Assembly (NCBI GenBank): GCA_900544195.1
Contig: UQUJ01000079.1
Coordinates: forward strand, 1 to 12,380
Direction: 5' to 3'
DNA from: an uncultured Alistipes sp.
Lineage (GTDB): Bacteria > Bacteroidota > Bacteroidia > Bacteroidales > UBA932
DNA: 12,380 nucleotides
Under the pieces are notes generated by a model. The model ran no database searches, was not told the DNA's origin, and saw nothing but the letters and a program-made list of their open reading frames with translations. Each line of letters starts with the position of its first letter. Within the stretch, counting starts at the first letter, position 1. Position numbers and translations under genes: made by a program. Of this stretch, positions 1 to 6,150 are shown piece after piece.

Positions 1-77
1 GTTTGCACAGGGTTTGCACAAGGCACAAAAAAACAAAACAGCAGAGCCGTTCTATGATGTTCAGGGTGATTCTATGT

Positions 78-179
78 ATGAGTCCACTTGAAAAAGTACC
101 ATTCGCCACTTTTTACCCCAGTTGGAAGTACCTGTGTGGCACATATTTTTCAAAAAAAGACTTTTTCAAGTGGATTCAT
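78..179. repeat. Spaced inverted repeat, 20-bp arms (MITE-like)
   Basis: The arms at 78-97 and 160-179 are reverse complements at 19 of 20 positions and enclose 62 bp. No coding potential is convincing inside. The structure could be a miniature mobile element, a cruciform, or a transcription-processing hairpin upstream of cmk. No clear target-site duplication is visible. Confidence 0.6.
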
Positions 180-238
180 GTATTCAATTTTATCGATTGA
201 AGCAACTTATTATTTTCATGTTCCTAAAGGACAACTTT

Positions 239-312
239 GAAGCTGCTTTGATTTGTTTGTTTGAAGATTATTTCACCCCAAAAGAACATTTCAAACAAAT
301 CAAAACAGCTTC
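239..312. repeat. Inverted repeat upstream of cmk, arms about 23-27 bp
   Basis: Arm 239-265 and arm 290-312 are reverse complements except for one mismatch and a 4-base insertion (an extra GTTT) in the left arm. The loop is 24 bp. The stem is AT-rich and lies 35 bp before the cmk start. It could terminate transcription from an upstream gene outside the window or be a second miniature repeat element. Confidence 0.6.
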
Positions 313-335
313 TTTATTCTTTACATAAAATTTGA

Positions 336-343
336 TAATTTTG
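336..343 (+). promoter_or_regulatory. Candidate -7 box (TAnnTTTG) for cmk
   Basis: TAATTTTG fits the Bacteroidota sigma-ABfr -7 consensus TAnnTTTG. No TTTG -33 element is found about 20 bp upstream, so this is only half a promoter. It ends 4 bp before the cmk ATG, so use of this box would give a leaderless or nearly leaderless mRNA. Confidence 0.3.
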
Positions 344-347
344 CCGT

Positions 348-1034
348 ATGAAACTACCTGACATCATCATAGCCATCGACGGCTATTCATCGACAGGCAA
401 GAGCACGCTTGCCAGACTGATAGCGGAACACTTCGGATTCCTTTATCTGGACTCCGGGGCTCTCTACCGTGGAGTTACCTTGTACGCCCTTGAGAAAGGG
501 TTCATCGGGAAGGACGGAGCCATTGACGAAGCCGCCCTCAAGGCTGCACTACCGGATTTGGGGCTGGATTTCAAGACGGGGGGCACATTCATAGGAGACC
601 GGTGCATAGAGAAGGAAATCCGCACGCTGGAGGTGTCCGGCCACGTCAGCCCGGTCTCGGCAATCCCGTTTGTCAGGGAATATGTCGATGAGCGTCTGCA
701 CGCTTTCGGACAGAGGAAAAGGGTTGTTATGGACGGCAGGGACATCGGCACGACAGTGTTCCCAGAGGCCGAGGTAAAGATATTCATGACCGCCAGCGAC
801 GAGGTCAGGGCAAAAAGGCGCTTCGACGAGCTTAAGGCCAAAGGTCTGGAGCCGTGCATGGAAGATGTGATGAAGAACCTTCTGGAGCGGGACTACATCG
901 ACTCGCACCGTGAGGTTTCCCCTCTTTCCAGAGCAGCTGACGCTTTCGTGCTGGACAACTCAGACATGAACCTGCACGAGGAACTTGTCTGGTTCCAAGG
1001 ACTTGCGCAGGGACGCTTCGGGATTCTTGAATAG
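348..1034 (+). CDS. cmk: Cytidylate (CMP/dCMP) kinase
   Basis: This 228-aa cytosolic enzyme phosphorylates CMP or dCMP with ATP in pyrimidine salvage and nucleotide turnover. The length is normal for the family. The P-loop is at residues 12-20 (GYSSTGKST). Next come the substrate-binding DSGALYRG segment near residue 36, the DGRDIGTTVFP motif typical of CMP kinases, the arginine-rich lid (RAKRR), and the C-terminal RDYIDSHREVSPL segment with catalytic-type arginines. The ATG at 348 puts the P-loop at the usual distance from the N-terminus. No Shine-Dalgarno sequence is visible, as is normal for Bacteroidota. ispH begins 4 bp after the stop codon, so the two genes are very likely co-transcribed. 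Nothing appears truncated. Confidence 0.97.
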   Translation: MKLPDIIIAIDGYSSTGKSTLARLIAEHFGFLYLDSGALYRGVTLYALEKGFIGKDGAIDEAALKAALPDLGLDFKTGGTFIGDRCIEKEIRTLEVSGHVSPVSAIPFVREYVDERLHAFGQRKRVVMDGRDIGTTVFPEAEVKIFMTASDEVRAKRRFDELKAKGLEPCMEDVMKNLLERDYIDSHREVSPLSRAADAFVLDNSDMNLHEELVWFQGLAQGRFGILE

Positions 1035-1038
1035 GGGC

Positions 1039-2040
1039 ATGAACCTTCAGGTTGAGATAGAGAGACACTCCGGCTTCTGCGGCGGTGTCATCCGGGCGAT
1101 CAGCCGTGCCGAGAAGTTTCTGGAGGACTTTCCGGGGAAGACGTTATACTCCCTCGGCGATATTGTGCACAATGAGGCGGAACTCCAGAGGCTCGGAGGG
1201 AAAGGCCTCGTCACAATCGACAAGGAAGGGCTTATGAATATTCCCGACCCTTCTTCTGAGACGCTTCTCATCAGGGCGCACGGCGAGCCGCCGCAGACAT
1301 ATTCATTGGCATGCGAACTTGGTTTGACGGTCATAGACTGCACCTGTCCGGTGGTGCTGAAACTGCAAAAGAGCATCAGGGAGGCCTACGAGAGGGTCAA
1401 GCCCGCCGGAGGACAGATCGTCATATTCGGGAAAATCGGGCACGCCGAGGTGCTTGGTCTGCTTGGGCAAGTCAGCGGCGACGCGGTGGTGATTGAGAAT
1501 ATGCCGATGCTGCTTTCCGCCCTTGAGGACGGTTCTATCCGGACAGACCGGCCGCTGGAGATATTCTCGCAGACCACCAAGAGTCCGGTGGAATATTCCG
1601 AGATCTGCAAAGTGCTTTCGGAGTCGCTTCGGCACTTCGATCGATCGGACGGTGAGCCTGCCGAACCGTCTGGACAGGCGCTTCGACAGGCTCAGCGACC
1701 GCTAAGATCTGAGACTTGCGGTAGAGAAGCGGTACCTGCTCCGACCAGCCTGACGGTTCACAACACCATCTGCTCACAGGTCGCATCCCGGCACGAAGAA
1801 CTGACCGAATTCGCCCTTCAACACGATGTAATCATCTTTGTGTCAGGGCTCTCCAGCTCCAACGGGAAAGTACTTTTCGACCTTTGCAAGTCCCGGAATC
1901 CGCGCACCTACCATATTTCCGATCCATCGGAATTAGTCCCCGGCTGGTTCTCGGACGGCGACAAGGTCGGCATCTGCGGCGCCACCTCCACCCCCGGCTG
2001 GCTGCTGAGGCAGGTGGCGGATGCAATCACTTGTCTCTGA
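1039..2040 (+). CDS. ispH: 4-hydroxy-3-methylbut-2-enyl diphosphate reductase with in-frame insertion
   Basis: IspH (LytB) is an iron-sulfur enzyme that reduces HMBPP to IPP and DMAPP, the last step of the MEP isoprenoid pathway. The three cluster cysteines are visible: C14 (GFCGGV), C103 (CTCPVV) and C245 (NTICSQ). The active-site segments VHNEAE (H44), RAHGEP (H81), GHAEV, QTTKS and SGLSSSNGK are also present. The ATG at 1039 is preferred over an in-frame one at 985 because it lies 4 bp after the cmk stop and places C14 normally. The protein is 333 aa, somewhat long: between QTTKS and the third cysteine there are about 60 residues where I expect under 30. The extra stretch, about residues 200-232, is Arg/Pro/Gln-rich and is encoded by a palindromic repeat. 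The last codons and the stop belong to a 72-bp tandem repeat. All catalytic motifs remain, so the enzyme is probably active. Confidence 0.95.
   Translation: MNLQVEIERHSGFCGGVIRAISRAEKFLEDFPGKTLYSLGDIVHNEAELQRLGGKGLVTIDKEGLMNIPDPSSETLLIRAHGEPPQTYSLACELGLTVIDCTCPVVLKLQKSIREAYERVKPAGGQIVIFGKIGHAEVLGLLGQVSGDAVVIENMPMLLSALEDGSIRTDRPLEIFSQTTKSPVEYSEICKVLSESLRHFDRSDGEPAEPSGQALRQAQRPLRSETCGREAVPAPTSLTVHNTICSQVASRHEELTEFALQHDVIIFVSGLSSSNGKVLFDLCKSRNPRTYHISDPSELVPGWFSDGDKVGICGATSTPGWLLRQVADAITCL
1650..1701. repeat. Palindromic repeat inserted in frame inside ispH
   Basis: The left arm (1650-1665) and right arm (1682-1701) are reverse complements with one mismatch and a 4-base bulge. The core is GAGCCTG(C/T)CGAA and the loop is about 16 bp. 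The half-site CTTCGACAGGCTCAGCGACC resembles dispersed palindromic repeats I know from many bacterial genomes. The repeat is read through in frame as an Arg/Gln/Pro-rich peptide between the second and third cluster cysteines of IspH. Confidence 0.75.
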
Positions 2041-2200
2041 ACCTCGTCGAAGCGGCATGGTCGCCTACCTTTATGCCGATGACGCCGGACGGATGCAATC
2101 ACTTGTCTCTGAACCTCGTCGAAGCGGCATGGTCATCTACCTTTATGCCGATGACGGCGGACGGATGCAATCACTTGTCTCTGAACCCCGTCGAAGCGGC
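2018..2200. repeat. 72-bp tandem repeat, about 2.5 units, starting in the ispH 3' end
   Basis: The units begin CGGATGCAATCACTTGTCTC at 2018, 2090 and 2162. The period is exactly 72 bp, and the third unit stops at 2200. The first two units differ at only a few positions. The first unit contains the last ispH codons and its stop (2038-2040). Each unit carries a segment like CTGAACCTCGTCGAAG, which resembles one arm of the palindrome inside ispH. Confidence 0.9.
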
Positions 2201-2204
2201 TGCA

Positions 2205-2227
2205 GGCCGCCACTAAACGAGGCGGCC
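2205..2227 (+). terminator. GC-rich hairpin after the cmk-ispH operon
   Basis: A perfect 7-bp stem, GGCCGCC with GGCGGCC, encloses a 9-base loop. There is no T-tract after it, so it is at best a weak or Rho-type terminator. It may instead be the edge of the preceding repeat cluster. Confidence 0.4.
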
Positions 2228-2260
2228 AATCCATGATGGCGGCACGTCGGTGAAAGAATA

Positions 2261-2292
2261 TTTGCAGGAATATCCACAAATAGTTAACTTTG
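2261..2292 (+). promoter_or_regulatory. Promoter of efp (TTTG / TAnnTTTG)
   Basis: A -33 TTTG (2261-2264) and a -7 TAACTTTG (2285-2292) are separated by 20 bp, a full match to the Bacteroidota housekeeping promoter. Transcription would begin near 2298, giving a 5' leader of roughly 95 nt before the efp ATG at 2394. Confidence 0.75.
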
Positions 2293-2393
2293 CGGTCGAA
2301 ATGATTGCGCATCAATCTTTTGAAATCTGAATCAGAAAGATTGCTTAAGTTGAGGCCCGGTTTTTAACGGTTAACAAATTCATTACATATTTT

Positions 2394-2960
2394 ATGGCAA
2401 CAACAGCAGATTTTAAGAACGGCCTTTATATCAGCTACAACGGCAAGCCTTGCCAAGTAGTCTATTTCCAGCACGTCAAGCCAGGAAAAGGCCCGGCATT
2501 CGTAAAGACAAAGCTTCGTAACCTTGAGAACGGAAGGATCCTTGAGAACACCTTCACGGCTGGTATGAAGATCGATGTCATCAACGTCGAGAGACGTCCT
2601 TACCAGTTCCTCTATTCTGACGAGGACGGATTCAACTTCATGCACGAGGAGACCTACGAGCAGATCCACCTGCCCCACGACGTTGTCGAGAACTCTGACC
2701 TCATGAAGGAAGGCCAGCACGTCGAGATGATGTTCGTCGTTGAACCAGAGGAGAAGTGCCTCACCTGCGAGCTTCCAACCTACGTTACCCTTGAGGTAAC
2801 CTACACAGAACCAGCTGTGAAGGGCAACACAGCCTCCACCAGCGCATTGAAGGAGTGCACCCTTGAGACCGGAGCCAAGATCATGGTTCCTCTGTTCATC
2901 AATCAGGGCGACAAGATCACTGTCAACACCACCGACCGCTCCTACGGTCAGAGAGTGTAA
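2394..2960 (+). CDS. efp: Translation elongation factor P
   Basis: EF-P binds between the ribosomal P and E sites and rescues ribosomes stalled on polyproline stretches. The protein is 188 aa, the standard length, with the usual three beta-barrel domains. The N-terminal KOW-like domain carries the loop HVKPGKGPAF, whose tip lysine is K32. It is followed by the RRPYQFLYSDEDGFNFMHEETYEQI segment characteristic of domain II and by the C-terminal domain, with GAKIMVPLFINQGDKITVNT near the end. The PGKGP loop differs from the PGKGQ of Escherichia coli. No EF-P-modifying gene is seen nearby. It has its own promoter and stands alone, with repeat-rich DNA before a terminator. Codon use appears strongly biased, as expected for an abundant translation factor. 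Confidence 0.97.
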   Translation: MATTADFKNGLYISYNGKPCQVVYFQHVKPGKGPAFVKTKLRNLENGRILENTFTAGMKIDVINVERRPYQFLYSDEDGFNFMHEETYEQIHLPHDVVENSDLMKEGQHVEMMFVVEPEEKCLTCELPTYVTLEVTYTEPAVKGNTASTSALKECTLETGAKIMVPLFINQGDKITVNTTDRSYGQRV

Positions 2961-2988
2961 GTGTCCGTGTCTGACCACACAGGCATCA

Positions 2989-3096
2989 CGCTGAAACCCA
3001 ATCTTGCATCACTTTGTGCAAGACTATAAAGGATCACCACCGCCAGACACAGAACACCAGCGCCGAAACCCAACCTTGCATCATTCAGTGCAAGAC
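2989..3096. repeat. Two 36-bp direct repeats, each with a CTTGCA/TGCAAG hairpin
   Basis: Units at 2989-3024 and 3061-3096 share the pattern GAAACCCAA, then CTTGCA, an 8-base loop and TGCAAGAC. The 6-bp stem is identical while the loop differs (TCACTTTG versus TCATTCAG), so variation is concentrated in the loop. The unit-to-unit distance is 72 bp. They lie in the untranslated region after efp. Confidence 0.7.
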
Positions 3097-3098
3097 CA

Positions 3099-3183
3099 TG
3101 TATTTCGCCGAAATCCAGTTCCGCGAACGAAGTTAAAATATCCGACAGAAGTTCTCTTGTATTTCGCCGAAATCTAGTTCCGC
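3099..3183. repeat. Two 26-bp direct repeats after efp
   Basis: The segments 3099-3124 and 3158-3183 both begin TGTATTTCGCCGAAATC and end AGTTCCGC, with a single C/T difference, 59 bp apart. The GCCGAAA motif is shared with the hairpin repeats just upstream, so both may be pieces of one degenerate repeat family. Confidence 0.7.
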
Positions 3184-3223
3184 ACCATTTTGCGCAAGAG
3201 TCTGTATTTCAGTAGATTGTTTC

Positions 3224-3269
3224 AAAACAAAATCGGATGGCCCGCATTTGAGCCGTCCGGTTTTGTTTT
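3224..3269. terminator. Strong intrinsic terminator, possibly bidirectional
   Basis: The arms 3224-3241 and 3252-3269 form an 18-bp stem in which 16 positions are Watson-Crick and two are wobble pairs when read on the + strand. The loop is 10 bases. The GC-rich core is flanked by A-rich sequence on the left and a T-rich run on the right, as in a two-way rho-independent terminator. It probably ends the efp transcript about 260 bp after its stop. Confidence 0.75.
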
Positions 3270-3311
3270 ACTCACCTTGTCCCGAAGCCGCTTCACTCCC
3301 CCACAGACTGA

Positions 3312-3518
3312 CTGAAAAGTCTCGGCGAGAGTTGAAACGTATGTACCCACCCCCTACTGGGGCAACAACGAGTTTTCTATCCTCGAAGGTGGTAATTATA
3401 CTTTTAAGACACTCTTCCCCCACCAGGCTGTCTGAAAAGTCTCGGCTGAAAAGTCTCGGCGAGAGTTGAAACGTATGTACCCACCCCCTACTGGGGCGGC
3501 AACGAGTTTTCTATCCTC
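3312..3518. repeat. 73-bp direct repeat, two copies 134 bp apart
   Basis: Copies at 3312-3384 and 3446-3518 differ only around one AACAA/GGCAA site. The second copy has an extra 14-bp unit (CTGAAAAGTCTCGG) in front at 3432-3445. Each contains a small CCCC-TACT-GGGG palindrome. No coding sense is evident. Confidence 0.85.
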
Positions 3519-3588
3519 ACTGGGGTGCCTTTACTTTTAGTAAGCGTTAAATAATAAGTTGGTAAAGAATTGGCGGTATTTTCGAGGA

Positions 3589-3649
3589 TAGATGTCTTTT
3601 TGAAGGAGGAGTGTGCCGGTGGCACATGACTGAAGAGAAAAGACATCTA
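3589..3649. repeat. Nested hairpin, 12-bp outer stem
   Basis: TAGATGTCTTTT (3589-3600) is perfectly complementary to AAAAGACATCTA (3638-3649). Inside it, TGTGCC (3612-3617) pairs with GGCACA (3621-3626) around a 3-base loop. The structure sits between the 73-bp repeats and the RAYT-module relic. It could be an RNA structure or the remains of a miniature element. Confidence 0.6.
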
Positions 3650-3702
3650 GACCGAAAAGACAATCAAAGATCACCAAGTTATTTTTTAAGGATAGCTTAA
3701 GA

Positions 3703-3972
3703 CAGTCTCCCCCAAATGTGCTTGGAAACTTTTTGGGAAGAGAACATGAGGTTTCTGACACTGATTACTGAACACGGCTTCTGTAACAGAAACCGCCAAG
3801 GCCGCTTGCCAGAAAACCACAAGCACAAGAGGATGGTCTATAAAGAGGTGAGAGGCAGATTGATGTGGCTGACCCCCGCTTTCGGGGATAGGGTCAGGCA
3901 CAGTGACCGGCTTCTGAACGTGGCCAAATGCGCATCTCTGTGCTTGCAGTTTGTAAAGTGGAGAATGGCACC
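3703..3972 (+). mobile_element. Decayed copy of the RAYT 3' end and downstream module
   Basis: This stretch aligns with the end of the RAYT-like gene and its downstream sequence (about 5800-6300). CCCCAAA(G)TGTGCTTG near 3712 matches the last RAYT codons near 5811, but with small frame-breaking changes. CTGTAACAGAAACCG is shared at about 3781 and 5885. Positions 3848-3925 match 6172-6249 at 73 of 78 bases. The 20-bp array found in the other copy is reduced here to about one unit (ACCACAAGCACAA). It is therefore a relic of a related element without, or before, array expansion. Confidence 0.75.
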
Positions 3973-3985
3973 TCCAAAAACCGGA

Positions 3986-4225
3986 CATTGAGCATGAGGT
4001 TGCAGAACCAACAATTGCCGAAACTGTGGTTACAGTGCTTGTGACAGCATCGGAATCGCGGAACTGTCAAATGTGGAATCCTATGCCGAGAGCCACTGCT
4101 TTTTCAACAAAATAGTAATCTGTCATGTCCAAAAGACAAGCCTGCAGATGCACCAAAGGGTTGAGACACAACTTAGCCGTTGAATAATTGCGTCAACGGA
4201 TAATAATCGCGACCTTTGCACAAGG
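3986..4225. other. Non-coding stretch before the tandem array
   Basis: I see no convincing gene. One frame (3998-4183) stays open for about 60 codons but has no start near its beginning and no recognisable motif. A 7-bp hairpin, CCGTTGA/TCAACGG, lies at 4177-4199. A TTTG (4214-4217) close to the first array unit gives at most half a promoter box. Confidence 0.5.
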
Positions 4226-4590
4226 AAAGAGACTACGGTTTTTTTGATGCGGCTCTCACAAAAAAAGAGACTATGGTTTTCTTGATGCGAATTTCACAAA
4301 AAAGAGACTACAGTTTTCTTGATGCGGCTTTCACAAAAAGAGACTACAGTTTTCTTGACGCGGCTTTCACAAAAAGAGACAACGGTTTTCTTGATGCGGC
4401 TCTCACAAAAAAGAGACTACAGTTTTCTTGATGCGGCTTTCACAAAAAAGAGAAGACGGTTTTCTTGATGCGGCTTTCACAAAAAGAGACTACGGTTTTC
4501 TTGACGCGGCTCTCGCAAAAAGAGACTACAGTTTTCTTGATGCGGCTTTCACAAAAAAGAGACTACAGTTTTCTTGATGCGGCTTTCACA
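4226..4590. repeat. Tandem array, ten 36-38 bp units, directly before the RAYT gene
   Basis: The GAGAC of each unit starts at 4229, 4267, 4304, 4340, 4376, 4413, 4450, 4486, 4522 and 4559. Each unit reads roughly AAAGAGACTAC(A/G)G, TTTTCTTGATGCGGC, T(T/C)TCAC followed by an A-tract. Length changes between units come almost entirely from the A-tract. There are no unique spacers, so this is a minisatellite and not a CRISPR array. It ends 4-16 bp before the likely RAYT start codons. Confidence 0.93.
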
Positions 4591-4605
4591 AATATGTACA
4601 GTACT

Positions 4606-5850
4606 ATGGCAAACTTCTATGATTACTATGTGTCGAACGACTCCGAGGAAAATGAAGGGCAGGCGAAAGCAGCCCGGATGGACTTCAAGACAAGGAGCCG
4701 GGATAAACGTTCAGAGAACGAGAGTCCCCTCGGCGAAAGTTCAGATGATGCCTATGGCGGAAGATCAGATGATGCCCACGGCAGCAGTATCAGGAGCGAG
4801 AAAAGAGTTCCTGTCAAAGTAGACAAAGGGCAGCCGGTCACGGCAGATAAAGGGTTTGAGGCAATCGAATGGAATGGATGTGCCGGAGGCAGATGCGGCA
4901 GTACCGGTGAATTGAGGGGGAATCCGGGAGGAGAATGGAACGGCAGGACAGACGGTGGAGGGTGGGCGGACAAGGCTGTGGATGACTGCTCCCATATATA
5001 CTCAGACGGCACCTCAGTCAACAGTTTGTTCGACACAAGGCAGGAAAAGATAGCCGTCATGAATATGATCGCGATATTGGCATATTCATACAATGTGAAG
5101 ATTCTGGTACAGCAGGTCATGACGACCCATGTGCATCTGATTGTGAGCGGTACGGCGTGGGATCGGGAACGTTTCGTGCGGGAGCTCAGAAGGCGGTTGA
5201 TTCTTTGGGCGGCGGATAGGAAGCATAGTACCAACGCCACAATCATGGTGGGCAACGATGCCATAAGGAGCGAGCGCGAGTTGATGAACAAATTCATGTA
5301 TGTCTATAGGAACGCGATAGTGGCAGGCTACCCTGGGATGCCATGGGAATATGTCGGAGGGCCGGGGAACATATTCTTTGCCGTTCATGAAATGAAAGGA
5401 GGTTGCCCTGTCAGCAAACTGACTGAAAGGGAGAAAAGAGCAACATTCCGCACGCGGGTGAAGATTCCTGATGAATGGAGGTTCAATGAGGAAGGCCTGA
5501 TTCTCCCATGGTGCTATGTTGATGTGGCAAGAGTCGAACGATTGTTCAAATCGCCCAAAGTGTTCATCGCTTTTTTGAGCCAAAGCAAGAAGATAGAGTC
5601 GGAAATAGACATGGAATGTTCTCGTGAATATGTCCGAGTCTTCAGTGAGAGAGAATTGCGATCGGAATGCAAGGAATTGTTCTTGAATATGTTCGGAAAG
5701 GTTTCTGCGTCAAGGGCAAACCTTGAGGAAAGGCTTGCTGTCGCCCGGAAAGTTTGGGGCGACAAAAAAACTTTTTCGATTTCGTCCCTAAGCCGTGTCA
5801 CTCTCGTACCCCAAAGTGTGCTTGAGACAATTTTTGGAAAGAAGTCGTGA
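4606..5850 (+). CDS. REP-associated tyrosine transposase-like protein (RAYT, HUH/Y1 family)
   Basis: The 414-aa protein has an IS200/RAYT-like core that would nick single-stranded DNA at hairpin repeats. The core begins near SHIYSDGTSVNSLFD. It contains the metal-binding HUH motif TTHVHLIVSG (H175 and H177) and the helix YVYRNAIVAGY (Y232 and Y234, one of which is the presumed nucleophile), followed by PWEYVGGPGN, similar to the PWEYRWSS of known RAYTs. A C-terminal region with LTEREKRATFRTRVKIP and LPWCYVDVARVERLF follows. About 130 residues before the core are polar, Gly/Asp/Ser-rich and repetitive (SDDAYGGRSDDAHGSS, two EWNG) and look disordered. ATG 4606 is chosen because it lies outside the tandem array; ATG 4594 and 4465 are in frame, and the last would translate array units. 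Activity cannot be judged from the sequence. The catalytic motifs are intact. Confidence 0.75.
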   Translation: MANFYDYYVSNDSEENEGQAKAARMDFKTRSRDKRSENESPLGESSDDAYGGRSDDAHGSSIRSEKRVPVKVDKGQPVTADKGFEAIEWNGCAGGRCGSTGELRGNPGGEWNGRTDGGGWADKAVDDCSHIYSDGTSVNSLFDTRQEKIAVMNMIAILAYSYNVKILVQQVMTTHVHLIVSGTAWDRERFVRELRRRLILWAADRKHSTNATIMVGNDAIRSERELMNKFMYVYRNAIVAGYPGMPWEYVGGPGNIFFAVHEMKGGCPVSKLTEREKRATFRTRVKIPDEWRFNEEGLILPWCYVDVARVERLFKSPKVFIAFLSQSKKIESEIDMECSREYVRVFSERELRSECKELFLNMFGKVSASRANLEERLAVARKVWGDKKTFSISSLSRVTLVPQSVLETIFGKKS

Positions 5851-5900
5851 GCGGATCCGTCACTGGATGCCGGACACATGAATCCTGTAACAGAAACCGT

Positions 5901-6150
5901 CACGGGCCACGGGTCACGGGTCACGAGTACGAGCCACAGGTCACAGGCAAGAGCCACAGGTCACGAACACGAGCCACGGGTCACGAGCACAAGCCACAGG
6001 TCACGAACACGAGCCACAGGTCACTGGCAAGAGCCACGGGTCACTGGCAAGAGCCACGGGTCACGAGCAAGAGCCACGGGACACGAGCAAAAGCCACAGG
6101 TCACGAACACGAGCCACGGGGCACTGGCAAGAGCTACAGGCCACGAGCAC
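5901..6150. repeat. 20-bp tandem array, eleven regular units, after the RAYT gene
   Basis: Regular units start every 20 bp from 5931 to 6131 and follow GAGCCAC(A/G)GGTCAC(G/T)(A/G)(A/G)CA(C/A). Degenerate units precede them from about 5901. The period is not a multiple of three, so the long open frames read through it are artefacts of the repeat. The relic copy upstream has only about one unit at the equivalent place, which indicates local expansion here. Confidence 0.93.

Noticed and set aside
985..1038. Upstream in-frame ATG for ispH overlapping cmk
   Set aside because: The extra 18 residues come from the cmk 3' end in another frame, and the ATG at 1039 gives the normal distance to the first cluster cysteine.
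2021..2236. A 71-aa open frame made of three 24-aa repeats overlapping the ispH end
   Set aside because: The frame exists because the DNA period is 72 bp. The few differences between units change amino acids, and the start lies inside ispH. A repeat artefact is more likely than a protein.
3686..3988. Minus-strand frames in both copies of the RAYT module with similar peptides (ESGGQPHQSASH and ESGGKPHQSASH)
   Set aside because: In the conserved core four of the five base differences between copies change the amino acid, so conservation is at the DNA level and not at the protein level.
3998..4183. Open frame of about 60 codons, Cys-rich at its start
   Set aside because: There is no start codon near its beginning and no recognisable motif, and it is flanked by element debris. 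It may be a fragment but cannot be supported.
4216..4431. A 71-aa open frame across the 36-38 bp array
   Set aside because: It is translation of the minisatellite. Unit length changes break the frame and no domain is present.
4226..4590. CRISPR array
   Set aside because: Units are contiguous with no unique spacers, and no cas gene is nearby.
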